From Nigrospora sphaerica (Eukaryota > Ascomycota > Sordariomycetes > Amphisphaeriales > Apiosporaceae): a stretch of 58,419 nucleotides of DNA. A model generated the notes under the pieces. That model worked only from the letters and a program-made list of their open reading frames with translations. It made no database searches and had not been told where the DNA came from. Numbering within the stretch: position 1 is the first letter of the stretch; every line of letters starts with the position of its first letter. Positions 46,701 through 57,899 of this stretch are shown here, one piece after another. The position numbers were made by a program, and so were the translations under genes. The stretch spans positions 1-58,419 of the forward strand of contig JAGVVL010000026.1 of the NCBI GenBank assembly GCA_018287875.1, in the 5' to 3' direction.

Positions 46701-47847
46701 ACCGCAATGCAGTAAGTACGAGCCCGTTGTCTTGTAGTATCCCTCCACTAGAGTGCTAGCTAGCTAACATTGCCACGTGGCGCGGTCACGTACGGTCTGC
46801 TTGGAGCCGGGCGAATCGTTGCGCCAGCTGGTCTTCCCGCCCTAAAGCGTCTTGACCGACGGCCGATGGGAGGAAGCCATCTCCACTGTCTTCAATGCAG
46901 CTCGGTAGAGGTCCTTGATGTTCGCTCGCGCTAGCTTCAGGTTGTCTTGGTCCGTCTGCTCCGTCCCGAACTTGCAGACCCCGCTATGGTCGGCGTTCAG
47001 CTTGACCACGTTCTCTCGATCGCCCGGCAGGCCGAGTCGGGCGCTTTCCCGCGGGACGATCTAGCCTACCGGTTAGCGTAACTCCACTGCCTTATCGACG
47101 TATTCGGCTTACATTGTCCAGACCGCCCCAGAACGAGACAATGTCGTATTCTAGCAGCTGGTGCCGCCAGTGCTCCTGCATAAGGTCCGAGAACATGCTC
47201 CCGCTCTTCAGCACCTCCAGCACGTCGTCGCCCTGTTGGAACCCCGCCTTCGTCGCAATCTTGGACGTCAACTTCCCTAGGCTCACTAGCTTCGAGTCGC
47301 CGCCGTTGTGGGGCGTCGCAAAGAAGGCCAGGCCCCGCGTCGCGCCTTTGATCGACATGTACTTTTGTTGTTATGGGCGTTGATTAACGCCTGCTTCACG
47401 AGGAGCCCGCCCATGCTGTGGCCGAAGAAGAGGATCGGCCGGGCCTCGACGTCGTCCCGCTCGATCCGGATCGCCTCGAGCAGTTCGTTCGCTTTGCCGA
47501 CAAAGGTATCGCGGTCGCGGCCGTACACCGCCGTGGCGTTGTACTCGTATAGGAAGACGCGCGCGTCGGGAAGGTGCTGGGGCAGGTCGTCGCGGAGCCA
47601 CAGGCGGCCGTCGGCCCGGCGGGGGCGCGCCATGTGTCCCAGGCGTGCGCGGCGTCGCTCTTGCTGCGCGGGTTGAGGCCGTGAACGGCGATGATGCTGC
47701 AAGCGTCAGCGGCACGGTCGGGAAAGTTCGCAAAGGCGTGACGCACTCGACTTTGGCAGTGTCCGCGGACCCGGCATCAGGAACGAGCTGTCGCAGAGGC
47801 TGTCGCTGGTCAGCGGGCACTCGCTATCGGCGCGGCATACTTACCAT
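43721..47847 (-). CDS. NLR: alpha/beta-hydrolase, NB-ARC, about 12 TPRs
   Basis: About 1,270 residues. The start is uncertain: ATG 47847 (then an intron 47844-47800) or ATG 47820. N-terminal serine-hydrolase domain: 'SIIAVHGLNPRS', nucleophile elbow 'FFGHSMGGLLV' (about 47395-47427), 'ATPHNGGDS', 'NADHSGVCKF' holding the likely catalytic His. After an intron at 46680-46793 comes NB-ARC with Walker A 'GLGGVGKTQVALQLA' (about 46490-46535), Walker B 'WLLIVDNADD' and 'LTLFTTRSSE'. A winged-helix-like region and a TPR array follow to the stop at 43721. Frames break near 47600, 47355, 46900, 46092, 44587 and 44350. The 46092 break sits in an A run (plus strand). The architecture is known in fungi; the hydrolase may be a death effector. 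Confidence 0.85.
43790..45365 (-). repeat. TPR array, about 12 units, 126-bp period
   Basis: Twelve or so 42-residue kinesin-light-chain-type TPRs. The typical unit is 'EHALASAYLDDRRIPEAI', then 'VVAVQKETLDERDHSRLAS'. Inner units are almost identical at DNA level; the first and last ones diverge. Some units have an extra Val (VVVAVQ) from one additional CAC triplet in 'ccaccaccacgtg', giving 129-bp units (about 44110, 44485 and 44870). One unit near 44587 has lost two bases. Confidence 0.9.
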
Positions 47848-49007
47848 GGCGGCGGCGGGGCCTTAAAGCGATTAAGGATACAGCTCGAAGGTGAAGTGCG
47901 AACCTCTCGACGCTCGCCCTGGTCGAGGGCAGACCATCAGAAGACAGCCGAGCCGCCAGCCTGGTGCGGCGGATTCGGTTGCAGGCCGACCCGCGCGGCC
48001 AGGCATGTGTGGTGGCAGTCGTCCAATCACCGGCGCGGTGTGCAAGAAGCATGGCACGGGTGACCATGAACCCGCCATGGCCACGAGTGGTGGAATGAAC
48101 ATCGTCCTTCAACTATGTCATGATTACTTCCACACGCTTGAGAGTCTTTCTTACAGACATGCTTCATTGCCGACCTGTCAAGATTGAGTTGGACCTAGGC
48201 TGCGGACCCAATTGCGACCGCAGTGGCATCCGCCCTGTTGATCCCATCAGACGGCCTTTGGATGGGCGCTGCGGCGGACCAGATGTGTTCCCCGTTCTAC
48301 AAAAAGCGCCGAGACATGGCATGCGTGGATGGCCCGGCTGGACTCGAGGGCGGGCTGTGTACTGCAGTCGACGTTCCCAGGGATAAAACATGTTTACCTA
48401 TCTGTATACCGGGTTCTGTTGCTCCCTGAGCATAGCCTCGCTGGTCGGCCAGCCCATCACCCATGGGAGGCTGTGTCCCAAACTGCCAGCCGACGTGCCA
48501 CAGCGTGTCCAGGGCTCCTTGGTAGCGCAGAAAACAAGAGGCCGACTTCTGTAATTACCGAGAGGTTGTGAGACAGTGTAAAAGCCGTCTCTCGCCGACG
48601 GACGACCAAGGCGAGCCCAGCGCCGGGGCATCCCTTGCCTCGACCTACATGAACCAGCCCCCGTTCCTCTCTCCCTTTTTCTTCCCCCGAACCTGAGGCC
48701 TGAGGGTCTTTTGACCCGAATCCAATGGCGGGAAAAAGATGATTGAACCCATGGCCGCCGACTCCTCGCCTCCTTCCCCCGTTTGCCCTGTGAGGAGAAT
48801 GTTGTCATTATCCCTACCTACAGAGGCCCGCACGCGAACGCCTCGCCATCCTTGCTGAGCCCCTGGGAATAGAAAAACCCGTTGCACTTCTCTCTCCTTC
48901 TTTCTCCCGGTCCCTCGTCCCGAAACCGACCCTCTGAAGGATTCTCTCACTATCAACTGTCGTCTGACAAGCCGCCTTGAACCCCATTGGTAAAGCTGGC
49001 CCATGAC
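47848..49007. other. Intergenic, no gene supported
   Basis: Divergent upstream region between the minus-strand NLR and the plus-strand PAN-like gene. Short frames only. The pyrimidine-rich stretch at 48650-48700 and 48890-48920 may belong to the promoter on the right. Confidence 0.4.
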
Positions 49008-50284
49008 ATGGAACGCGAGCCCGCTTCGCTCGACCAGCTCGTAGCCTCGCTCCACCACCTGCCGCCGGCGCCCTTCTCGCGGGCCAGCACCACCAGCACC
49101 AAGATGGCGGGAAGCACGACGTCGTCGCCGCGGTCCCCGAAGCCGCACGGCAGCCCCTGTCCGCGCTCGGACGGCACGACACCCGTGTGCTGGGACTGCG
49201 CCGAGGCGGGCCACCCGGGCGACGTCGCCGCCGCCGCCGAAGGCCGCCGGCGCGCCCGTTCCAAGGCCGGCAGCCTCTTCGGCGCGGGCCGCCGCCGCAG
49301 CGGCAGCCACGGCGCCCTGCAGGTGCACGCGGCCGAGCCGGGCCTCGAAGTCTGCGTTTCCGACTACCGCCACCCCCGCCAGCCGGGGCTCGAGGTCGCG
49401 GCCGGGCCCCGCCTCGTCGACGCCGCCGCCCGGTGCGGTGGCCACGGCGGCGGCAACCCCTTCAGGCGGCTGTGCGTGGCCGACGCCGACTCGGAGAAGA
49501 ACGTCGGCGCGGGGATGGCGCCGGGGAGCATTTGCGGGGTGAGGAGGCGGTGGTTCGTAGTGGGGAATTCGGTGGCGCTGCTGGTCTTGCTGGCCGTCGT
49601 ATTGGGCGTGGTGTTTGGCGTCGTCATGAAGGGCAAAGGGGCAGTTGGCAACCAGGTATCTCCAAGGCAAGTTGGGAACGCATCACCCCAACCGATACTG
49701 GCACCCCAAGTCCCCTGTTCCCCGATCTCACCCGGCCCGTCCCCCAGCTGACACGCCTACCCATCCAGCTCCTCTCCCAGTACATCCTCCCCGCCCAACG
49801 CCGCTTCGCCGTACGGCGGCGGCGGCACAGGCCCGGCGACGTGCCCGGCGGCCGATGGCACGACGTACGCCGTGGCGGGCACGAGCGCGCAGTACAAGAT
49901 TACGTGCCGCGCAGCGCCGGCGGGGGCGACATTGCCTCGTTCGAGGCCGCCACCTTTGCCGAATGCCTCGGCCTGTGCGCCAAAACACAAGGCTGCGTCG
50001 GTGTCTCCTGTAAGCATCTTCTGGTGTTCTTTATTCCCTCTCTTGGGCGTGACTACTTCCCATCGCGTACTCATTATTATTTTGTTCCCGTCGTTCTGGT
50101 ATCATGACGCTTCGAAGCAGTCCCCCAATATCCACTTTTCGTTCTCTCTGAGAGATGCTGACTCCAGATGATGGTAGGGATCAACGAGGGCCCGCAGGGG
50201 ACGGATAACAATTACTGCTTTACCAAGAGTGATATGAGGAAGCTCACCACGTCCGACGGCACTCAGTCGGGCCGTCTCGTGTGA
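49008..50284 (+). CDS. Single-pass membrane protein with PAN/apple-like domain
   Basis: Type II-like protein of fungi. From ATG 49008 an N-terminal cytoplasmic part holds two 'PGLEV' motifs (about 49335-49395) of the kind found before the helix in this family. The membrane helix is 'VGNSVALLVLLAVVLGVVFG' (about 49562-49620). Outside lies a Ser/Pro linker, then a Cys-containing domain: 'ATCPAADGTTYAVAGTSAQY', 'KITCRAAP', 'FAECLGLCAKTQGCVGVS', and in the last exon 'GPQGTDNNYCFTKSDMRKL'. Introns: donor at 49656 with an acceptor near 49747 or 49768; and 50010-50168 (GTAAGC donor). The frame breaks in the G run at 49922-49926. PAN domains bind proteins or sugars. The N terminus is poorly supported. 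Confidence 0.6.
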
Positions 50285-51943
50285 AGAACAACGAGCGGCC
50301 AAGAGAGGGCGGCAGCTGCTTGTGACTGGGGAGTCGCAGCCTAGGGAAGGCTCAAGTATATACGAGCCACCATTGGCCTAGATGTCACGACGAATTCATG
50401 CGTCTAGCTGTGAAGGAAGCTTGACCACTGTCAGACTTTGGTTAGCTTCCGTAACCTCACCACTCGGAAGCAGGTAACCCATAATGACATGAGTACTCAC
50501 GGGCCTTATGCCCAGTTCTTACCCCCGCTGATTCCATCTATGACTTTTCCCTTAGGGGCTGGGACGCCTACCGGGACCAGGCGCGAAGCTGTAGCCTCAC
50601 CATCGCTCGTGTCGGGTAGGAAGGCGCCTACTTTGTAGATAAGCATCCTGACGATGACCGCGGCGGAGCCAGCATCACCCGCTGCCGGTACGCCTGAGCT
50701 CATACTGGATCTGTGGTCTGCCAGGTCCAGCCGGTCTGGCGGCCTGCGAGGGGCGCGTCACTTGGGCATTGGAAGCTTGGCCATGGGAGAACCCGTCGCC
50801 GTGTGGCAACAATTCATCTGGGGCAATTTTTGCTCTGGCGGACGGGGGTGATGTTGAAAGGAGCACTAGAGCTTGAAAAACGTAAGCAGGTACTTTCCTT
50901 ACTCGTCTTAGCCGGGTTGGCGGAAGAGCAGGCGAGCGCGGTACTCGATACAGGGCCGTGATAAGACGAAATTTGTTTGGCCCATTCTTAGTCGCATCAC
51001 AAACCGGAGAAGTACATGTCCAAACTAACCCGGATTTCGCCTTTCCACTTTCTTACATTAGTAGCATGGTGACATGGCTACCCGAGGGCGGCTGAGGCAC
51101 CAGTGCAGCTGTGCTAGCATTGCTGGCCGCCCTGCTGGCAAGCCGTCAAGCCATGCGTATGTATACTTAGCGCTGGCGAGTTAGCGAGCTGACGAGGTGG
51201 TGGCCCCATCATGGTGCATTGGATGCAGCATGGCCGGATTCTCGTGTGGGTGATCTCCAAAGCCCATTCGGGCTCATCATGATGTGGTTCCTTGCTGGGT
51301 CCCAAAGGACCCTTTCCTCTGCGTGGGTCACATTGCCCCCGTGCCGATCGTCCCCTCTCCTCTTCCTCCTCCCCGGGACCGACGCTGCGGGAGATGCGGC
51401 CGGGCCCTACGGCTGACCCCCATGTCGCTACCCGTTTCCGTGAAGGGCTGCGATCGGCGGCCCCGGGGGCCAACCTGTCTGCCCTGCGAACCTGTTAATG
51501 CCTGGCTCGCCAGGAACGGCAGGCCGCTCCGTATTTGGACTGGAACATCGCGTGCCGGAAGCCTGCCTAGCGAGCACTACCGTGTGCGGTCAAGCAGATG
51601 GCGCCCGAGGCGATGGCGCCACTAAACCGCCATCGATGAAAGTCGATGAATCATCAGTGGAGTATGATGCAATGCTACCCATACCGGGTCCAACGATGCG
51701 ACCGCAACGGCGTCGAAAAGCCTGCGCCCGGCTGACAACGTGCGCGAGCAGGGGAAAATTACACAAAGCCACCACCGTCCTGGCTCTCGTCGATTAGTGT
51801 GTTCTCGTTCCTCTCAAGCCCTCTCCCATCCTCGTTGTATGTTATTGCGCATTAACCAACCCTTCCCGGCGGCCTCAGGCACCTCCCTCTCGCAAAAAAA
51901 GAAAAAGCAACGCCAACCCGCGCGTCGTACTCACGTACACACC
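50285..51943. other. Long gap, nothing supported
   Basis: Short frames only. The last 150 bases, with an A-rich run at about 51895-51906, are the promoter and leader of the TUDOR-domain gene. Confidence 0.4.
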
Positions 51944-52910
51944 ATGGCCGGCAGTACTGAACCCGAGAAAGGCGACGAGGGTAAGTGATTGTTCATGCCA
52001 CTGCTGCCACAACCCCAAGTCCGACGTGTCGACGCGCGCGGCCGCGGCTTTGGCGTGAAAGACGGCCCGCTTTCCCCATCGCAGCCCAGGGACTGACCGA
52101 CCTCGGTACGTAGTGTCATGGAAATGGGGTGGAGGTGCGCCTGGTGGCAAAGTCGCCGAGACCAAGCACGAAGGCGAGATCGCCATCAAGTCCAAGAAAG
52201 GCAACATCATCAAGAAGAAGGCCGACCCCGAGAATCCAGCCGTCCACGTGGAGCGTTCTGGCAACGACGTGGTGAAGCGCGCATCCGAGCTCAACGTGGA
52301 GAAGAAGGCGGCTGGAAACAAGGGCGCCAAGGCCGAGAAGCGCAAGGCTGGCAACCAGGAGCCCGATGAAGACAACGGGGACGAAGACGAGGACGAGGAG
52401 GACGACGGGAACGAGGACTACAAGGACGAGGGCGGGAGTGAAAAGAGCGAGAATGACGACGAGGAAGAGATCGAAGACGACGAGGAAGAAGAACCCCTCA
52501 CGAAGAACAGAGAAGGCAAGGATGTGAAGAAGGGAGGCAAGTCCGCCACCAAGAAGCAGAAGAGGGAATCCCCTGATGAGGACGAGGACGAAGACGAAGA
52601 GATGGACGACGCCGACACGGACAAGGCCGACGAGTCGTCCGAAGAGGAGACGAAAGTCGCGAAACCCGCCAAGGGAAAGACCAATGGCACCAAGAAAGCT
52701 GCAAACTCGGGAAAGGCCGCAAAGAAGACGAACGACAAGAAGGCGGCCGCGCCCAAGGCCAGCGCAAAGCCGGGGCCCAAGGCCGCGACAACCAAAGCCA
52801 ACACCAAGGCCACGATAACCAAAGCCAACACCAAGGCCAAGAAGGAGCCCGTCCCGAGGGAGCAGGGCGAGATGATTAGTACCCGTACCAGGAGTCAGTC
52901 GAAGAAATAA
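51944..52910 (+). CDS. Hva1/TUDOR-domain protein with acidic and basic tail
   Basis: About 285 residues. Exon one 51944-51980 ('MAGSTEPEKGDE'), intron 51981-52084, exon two to the stop at 52908-52910. The domain 'VSWKWGGGAPGGKVAE' to 'HVERSGNDVVKRASELN' (52113-52300) is the hypervirulence-associated TUDOR domain (Hva1), found in many fungi as a small chromatin or nucleic-acid-type module. The tail alternates strongly acidic stretches ('DEDNGDEDEDEEDD') with a lysine/alanine-rich histone-H1-like end ('KAAAPKASAKPGPKAA'), which fits a nuclear protein. One base seems lost at about 52110, where the reading frame from exon two must shift to enter the TUDOR domain. Confidence 0.85.
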
Positions 52911-53440
52911 ACACAACACGAGCGCGGGGTAGAGGCGGCTCTAATGCACAGTTGGGTATGCCAATTGCCTTGAACTCCGCATGGCCATACGCCATGCCCC
53001 CCGGGGTACCTAACTGAACACTCCCTGGTCGGAGAAGCATTAGTCAGGGATCACCCAGATGCGGGCAGACGTCTTCCGAGTGGTCATTACGGCCCGCATG
53101 TGGGATCAGCGCAGCCAAATACAAGTATGGTGCATCAGGCAAGCGGTACGCAGATGTTGCGACTCCGGTTCTGGGGCGGTATGGAGTACCCCGATGCGAA
53201 CCATCGTGAGCAAATCATGTCTTGTCGGGTAAGACGATGTTGATAACGCAATGAAGGCCGGCTATAGCGAGCTTCTTGGTGTAAGACACAAGTAAATGTT
53301 ACTCAATCGACCGACGCGCGAGTAATACCCGGAAGGGTGCATACACACGGCGGGCATTACGAGCATCAGATTGGCCGCTTCAGCGGTGCTAGCGCTCGAA
53401 TACGGATCTCGGAATCTTCAGTCTACCGATCTGGTCACCG
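52911..53440. other. Intergenic, nothing supported
   Basis: Downstream of the TUDOR gene; no features seen. Confidence 0.4.
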
Positions 53441-53446
53441 AATGCC

Positions 53447-54066
53447 TCAATGACCAATGATGGTAGACAGTGTCTGGATCGTGCTGTTGTTGGCAATTGT
53501 CCGAGCTTCCTCTATGCCGTCCCGAATGGGGGTGTCCTGATCCGCATCCCGGGGCAACCGAACGCACCGCAGACATGCAGGTTCGTGGTCCACAAAGTCG
53601 TCGACAGGGAGCTGCAGAGAGACCCGGACCTCAGAGTCCACACAGCTTGTCAACCGGACTTGCGGCACGATCGGACCCTCATCGGCGGGCGCATCTTGTC
53701 CGGCTTGGGTGGGGATACATAAGGGCCGCTGCAGAACGACAGTCTGAAAACGGCCCTGAAACCCAGCGAGCTATGCAGCGTATCGTCGGTGACATTACTC
53801 TGACATGTATTGTACGCCTCTGTTTCGAGAACGGCTTGGCCAAGCATGCGCTGTCAATATGACGTTTCGACACGACCATGCAGAGACTGCGCAATGTCTG
53901 GTCAAACACGTAGCTTGCAGTTGCAAGGAACTGTCCGCCTTTAACAGAGGGTAGGGATGACAATGCGCGATACTGTGGTTGACTCGCTTCCTGGGGAGGG
54001 GTTACCGTGGGATACTGAGTGCATACCGCTCCGAACAAGAGGATAGTGATAGGCATTTTGATCATT
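53447..54066 (-). CDS. Possible secreted protein
   Basis: Weak candidate. From ATG 54066 the minus strand starts 'MIKMPITILLFGAVCTQYP', a signal-peptide-like stretch, and stays open to about 53770. Further down, another frame that ends at 53447 reads naturally ('VDDFVDHEPACLRCVRLPRD', 'DGIEEARTIANNSTIQTLST'). Joining them needs an intron or a frame break near 53750. I know no family, and the middle part is not convincing. Confidence 0.35.
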
Positions 54067-56771
54067 TTGGATGTGTCTGCGCCAACAGAGCCTGTCGGTC
54101 ACTAAGGTAGGAGAAGCTCGTCGGAACTTCGCGGCATCACTAGAAACCGAATGCCGACGATGCTGTCCACTAACGAGTGACCCATTTGCTAGCAATCTGA
54201 CCTTTACTGCTCGGTCTTGGCACACGGCTGCGAAGCCGGCGAGCTGTTGCCAGCCCTCGACGCAAACACTGGGAGGCGGAGGGCGAACGAAGACGTTCGG
54301 TTGGGTCATAATGGTATACGTCGTCAGCAAATACTGACGCGGACCGGATTGGCCGGTTAGGGCCGAGCAAGCAGTTCGTTCCCAAAACCCCAGAACAACT
54401 GCCGGCGGGAAAAGGCAACGATCAAAGCAATGCCGCCCAGTGATTCACCTCCCAGGGGGTGGAGGGCGGGGTCTGCATAGATCGGGCGTAAGACGCGCTG
54501 TTTGCTCCCGAGGCCGAGCCCACACCCGCCGCCCCCCCCCGTACTGTCGGAAGGCCGACGCTGTACACAGTAATGTGCGAGTCTGGATCGTACAGTTGCC
54601 GCACTGGCAGTTCGGGGATGCAGCAGACGGGGTGTGGTGGTCCCCGCCGCTGACGGCCAGGACGGGAAGATGGTTCATGTGACCGTCACGCCGAGTCCGG
54701 GGTGAGCAGGAGAGAAGCAAGGAGAGCAAACTAGAAGTGCATGGGCTTCCTGGCAATGAGGAACGAGGCCGGGTCTCCCCTGGCTGTGGTCGGTTTGATT
54801 AGAGTCCGGAGATAATTTTAGGATTCCATGAATGCGGCCTACGCATTCCTTGGCAGGTTAAGCGGGCTTGGCAGGTCGGTACCTGGTCGTCCGGGGAAGA
54901 AGATGAGAAGATTCCGTCCGGCTGGAAAGGGCCAGAGCCAACCCCCACGTTCCCGCACGCCCAAGAGACAGACGCTGCATCCGGTGTGGTGCCCAAATAC
55001 GACGGTACTTGGGCCACCCTGGGCTGGAAAAGCAGGAAACGGACATGATCAGCCCTGCTTGTCCTCCTGGGCACCTGGGATCGCCCCGATCGGAGGCGGT
55101 CAGCAGAGGGTGGCCGACACTGCTTCGTATTGATCTCAACCAGCACCGTCCCTCCCCCATTGCTAGGGCCAGAGCCGCCCGGGCAGCCCGTCCCCTTGCC
55201 TGTGTATTCGAGGCGAAGTTTCGTCGCGGAAATGTAGCACAACCAAACATGGTGACGTTGAGTTTCTTGGTATGGCTTGGGAATGGCGCGTCGAAAGCCA
55301 AAGAATGGTCACGAGGCGACTCTGAGAGTTTGAGACAGCAGTCCTGGCTGCCCGGGGAAGTACCCACGGCCCATCCGCCCCGTTATCGGCCATAAGGGCT
55401 GGCCGGCCGGCTGGCCGCTCGGTCTGGGGAATCCATCCCAGTTTGGGGCACGGTGTGGGCATGCATGCAAGCCCATCGTGTGTGCTGAGCTGCTGAGGTA
55501 GGGAGGGTATCGTGGCTGCATCCTTAGCTGCCGCGCCGGCCGCTAGTTGGGATGGGATGGGACGGGCGTCGCATTAACCTGCCAGCTAAGCGGTCGCGGG
55601 GCCCAAGGCTGGAAAGGTTGGCGCTGCGTGCTCGGTCTGGGATGGACATTGGCTCGCCCTGTTCAGGTCGCGTCGCTGTCGTTCGTCCGGCCCCCGACCG
55701 AGTCGCGTCGTCTCGCGCGCTTCCCAGCAACAGTACCTGTAGCAGCAGGATCATCGCTTCCGACACGCTGACCGCCACGGAGCCGTCAGCCCCCGTCTGT
55801 CCGTCTCGTTCTAGAACACGAGCCAGTAGACCAAGCTCGCCCTCCCCCTGGCCGAGGGGTGGAACGGGCTGCAGGATGGTGGATTTTCTGGTGACGGCCG
55901 ACCGGCCGGTCAGGGGGTTTCAACGCGGGCTGCGTCGGACCGGCCAGTAGAGGGAAGGGCGAGATGAGGCCGCGTCAAGGCGAAGACCGTGCTGGAGGGT
56001 GTGAAGGGTACCTCGGGTACGTATCTCGCGTATGCATGTACATACCCGACAAGGAAGACAGTGGCACTTTCGGGATGGATGGGCGATGGAGGAGGCGAGG
56101 GCGTGGCCACGTCCCGTTGATCATTGGTATTTTCGCCCGTGTCGCCAAGCCCTGCCGCTGCATCCGTCGCCTCCCTTGCTCACGCCTGGCATGAGCCAAC
56201 CCACAATAAAGGCCGATCCCCAATTTCTAAGCAATGGCGAGGGACAAAAGACTTTGAAACCACCGGCGCCAATGCAGCTCCCGGCGTCTAGAACCTCGAC
56301 TTTTTCCTTCCTTGGGCCCCAGACGACCCACCGACCCACCCCTACCTGGGTAAAAAGTACCCTCCCATATGTCGGGAGGCGAAAAGGTACATTGACACAT
56401 CCCCTGCCAGCACCGACTTCGCCTGCATCCGCAACACACACGAAAACACTCCCACACCTCCCGATAAGAGAGATCTCAACGTCCCTGATCTAGACAGCCA
56501 TCCAGACCCTTCTACCACCAACCCACATACTCCGGACTCTTCTTTGACACCCGAGACCATTTAGACGCATTGCGAGCCACCCGTTCATGATTTAACTCCC
56601 CGTCCCAGTTGACTTTGGACGTCGGATTTGCATTTCCTTCCCATCTTACTCCGACACAAAGACCGACGCCCGCACATAACAATCGGCCCTCCGTCAGCCC
56701 CTGGCTCTCGCCATCTCGCCTTTCTTCTTCACCATCCCACCCGCCACGACCACCAGACCAGGTGGCCTAGC
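54067..56771. other. Long gene-poor stretch
   Basis: About 2.7 kb without a supported gene. Frames of 100-170 codons on both strands are GC-rich and lack motifs. The last 300 bases (from about 56400) are C-rich and CT-rich, a plausible promoter and leader of the kinase-like gene. Confidence 0.4.
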
Positions 56772-57899
56772 ATGCAACTACGACCCGTCGCGACACACAT
56801 TGGATCGCGACTGCTCAAGAGTTCTGCCGTAGGCCTTGCCGCTCGCCGGCAATGTCTTCGTTCTGCTGTCCGGGCTGAGCAGGCCGCGGGCCCGAAAGCC
56901 AGAACCTTTGCGACCGCGGTTGGCACCACCGGTGTCGCCCAGCCGCCCAGCTCGCCCGCCTTCGAGAACATCGGCGCCTCGCTCCACGGGAGGTCCGGCA
57001 AGAAGTATACCATCACCCAGGTCCTCCAGGACCGTCAGGATCGTCATGTGTACCTCGCCGAGTCCGACCAGCAGAAGTTCGTCCTGAAGACGCTCTTCGA
57101 GCCCGAGTACAACTACGCCTTGTCCATCCAGAACAAGTTCGCCGACAACCCCTACCTGCGCGCTGTGCGGGACACCATCCGGGCGAGAAGATGTTCGTCA
57201 ACGAATACCTTCGCGACGACCTTCTCAACTTTGCCTGGAAGGATATTCCCCTGACGACGCGGAAGCGCATCCTGCGCGACGCCCTGCGCGGGCTTGCCGC
57301 CATGCACGAGCACGACGTCGCTCACCTCGACGTCAAGGCCAACAACATCATGGTCGACTACCACGAGTCTGAAACGGCCAAATCGTGGTCGACAAGGTGC
57401 AGCTGTCCGACCTGGAGGACTCCACCCACATTCCTCCGCGCCAGGCGCTCCGTGGTATCCAAGTAGGCAACCATTGGTGGCGGAGCCCCGAGGCCCACGT
57501 CAAGGGCGCCATCAACAAGCAGACGGACGTTTTTCTTTTGCGATTGTCAGCATCTTCCTTTTGTTGCGCCGCGTCATCTTCTGGATGGACCTTCCCCAGA
57601 ACAGCGACCCCAGCTTCGCCGTCCTCGAGCGTCAGATCTCCCACTTCGCCGAGTGGGAGGACCTCGACGACTTCCTCGAGTACCTCGGCCGAGGCCACCC
57701 CTGGCAGAAAAACTTCAACAAGATGGCTCAGTCCTTTGGCCAGGACAACCCCCGGCGGCCTTTTGCTCTTTGGAAGAGCGACGTGCTCAACGCCGATTTC
57801 AAGGACCTCATTAGAAAGATGACACACTTCGATCCCCGGAAGCGGATCACGGCGCAGCAGGCTTTGGAGCATCCCTGGTTTGGAGATGTTGTTGATTGA
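56772..57899 (+). CDS. Mitochondrially targeted protein-kinase-like protein
   Basis: About 376 residues from ATG 56772. The N terminus ('MQLRPVATHIGSRLLKSS', then 'ARTFATAVG') is rich in Arg and Ser without acids, as in mitochondrial presequences. The kinase fold follows: Lys in 'QKFVLKTLF', catalytic loop 'HLDVKANNIMVD' (D, K and N kept; the usual HRD Arg is Leu), 'LSDLED' in place of DFG, an APE-like 'WRSPEAH', and 'RKRITAQQALEHPWF' at the end. No glycine-rich loop is visible before the Lys. Frames break at three places, each consistent with one lost base: 57176-57184, about 57379 and the T run at 57530-57534. It could be an active but unusual kinase, or a pseudokinase-like one. Confidence 0.85.

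Noticed and set aside
48645..49670. Minus-strand open frame of 341 codons
   Set aside because: It lies over the plus-strand membrane-protein gene, is compositionally skewed by GC-rich codons, and has no motif. The plus frame has a membrane helix and a Cys domain.
52116..52919. Minus-strand open frame of 267 codons, hydrophobic
   Set aside because: It is the shadow of the Lys/Glu-rich TUDOR gene: AAG and GAG codons read in reverse give Leu and Phe.
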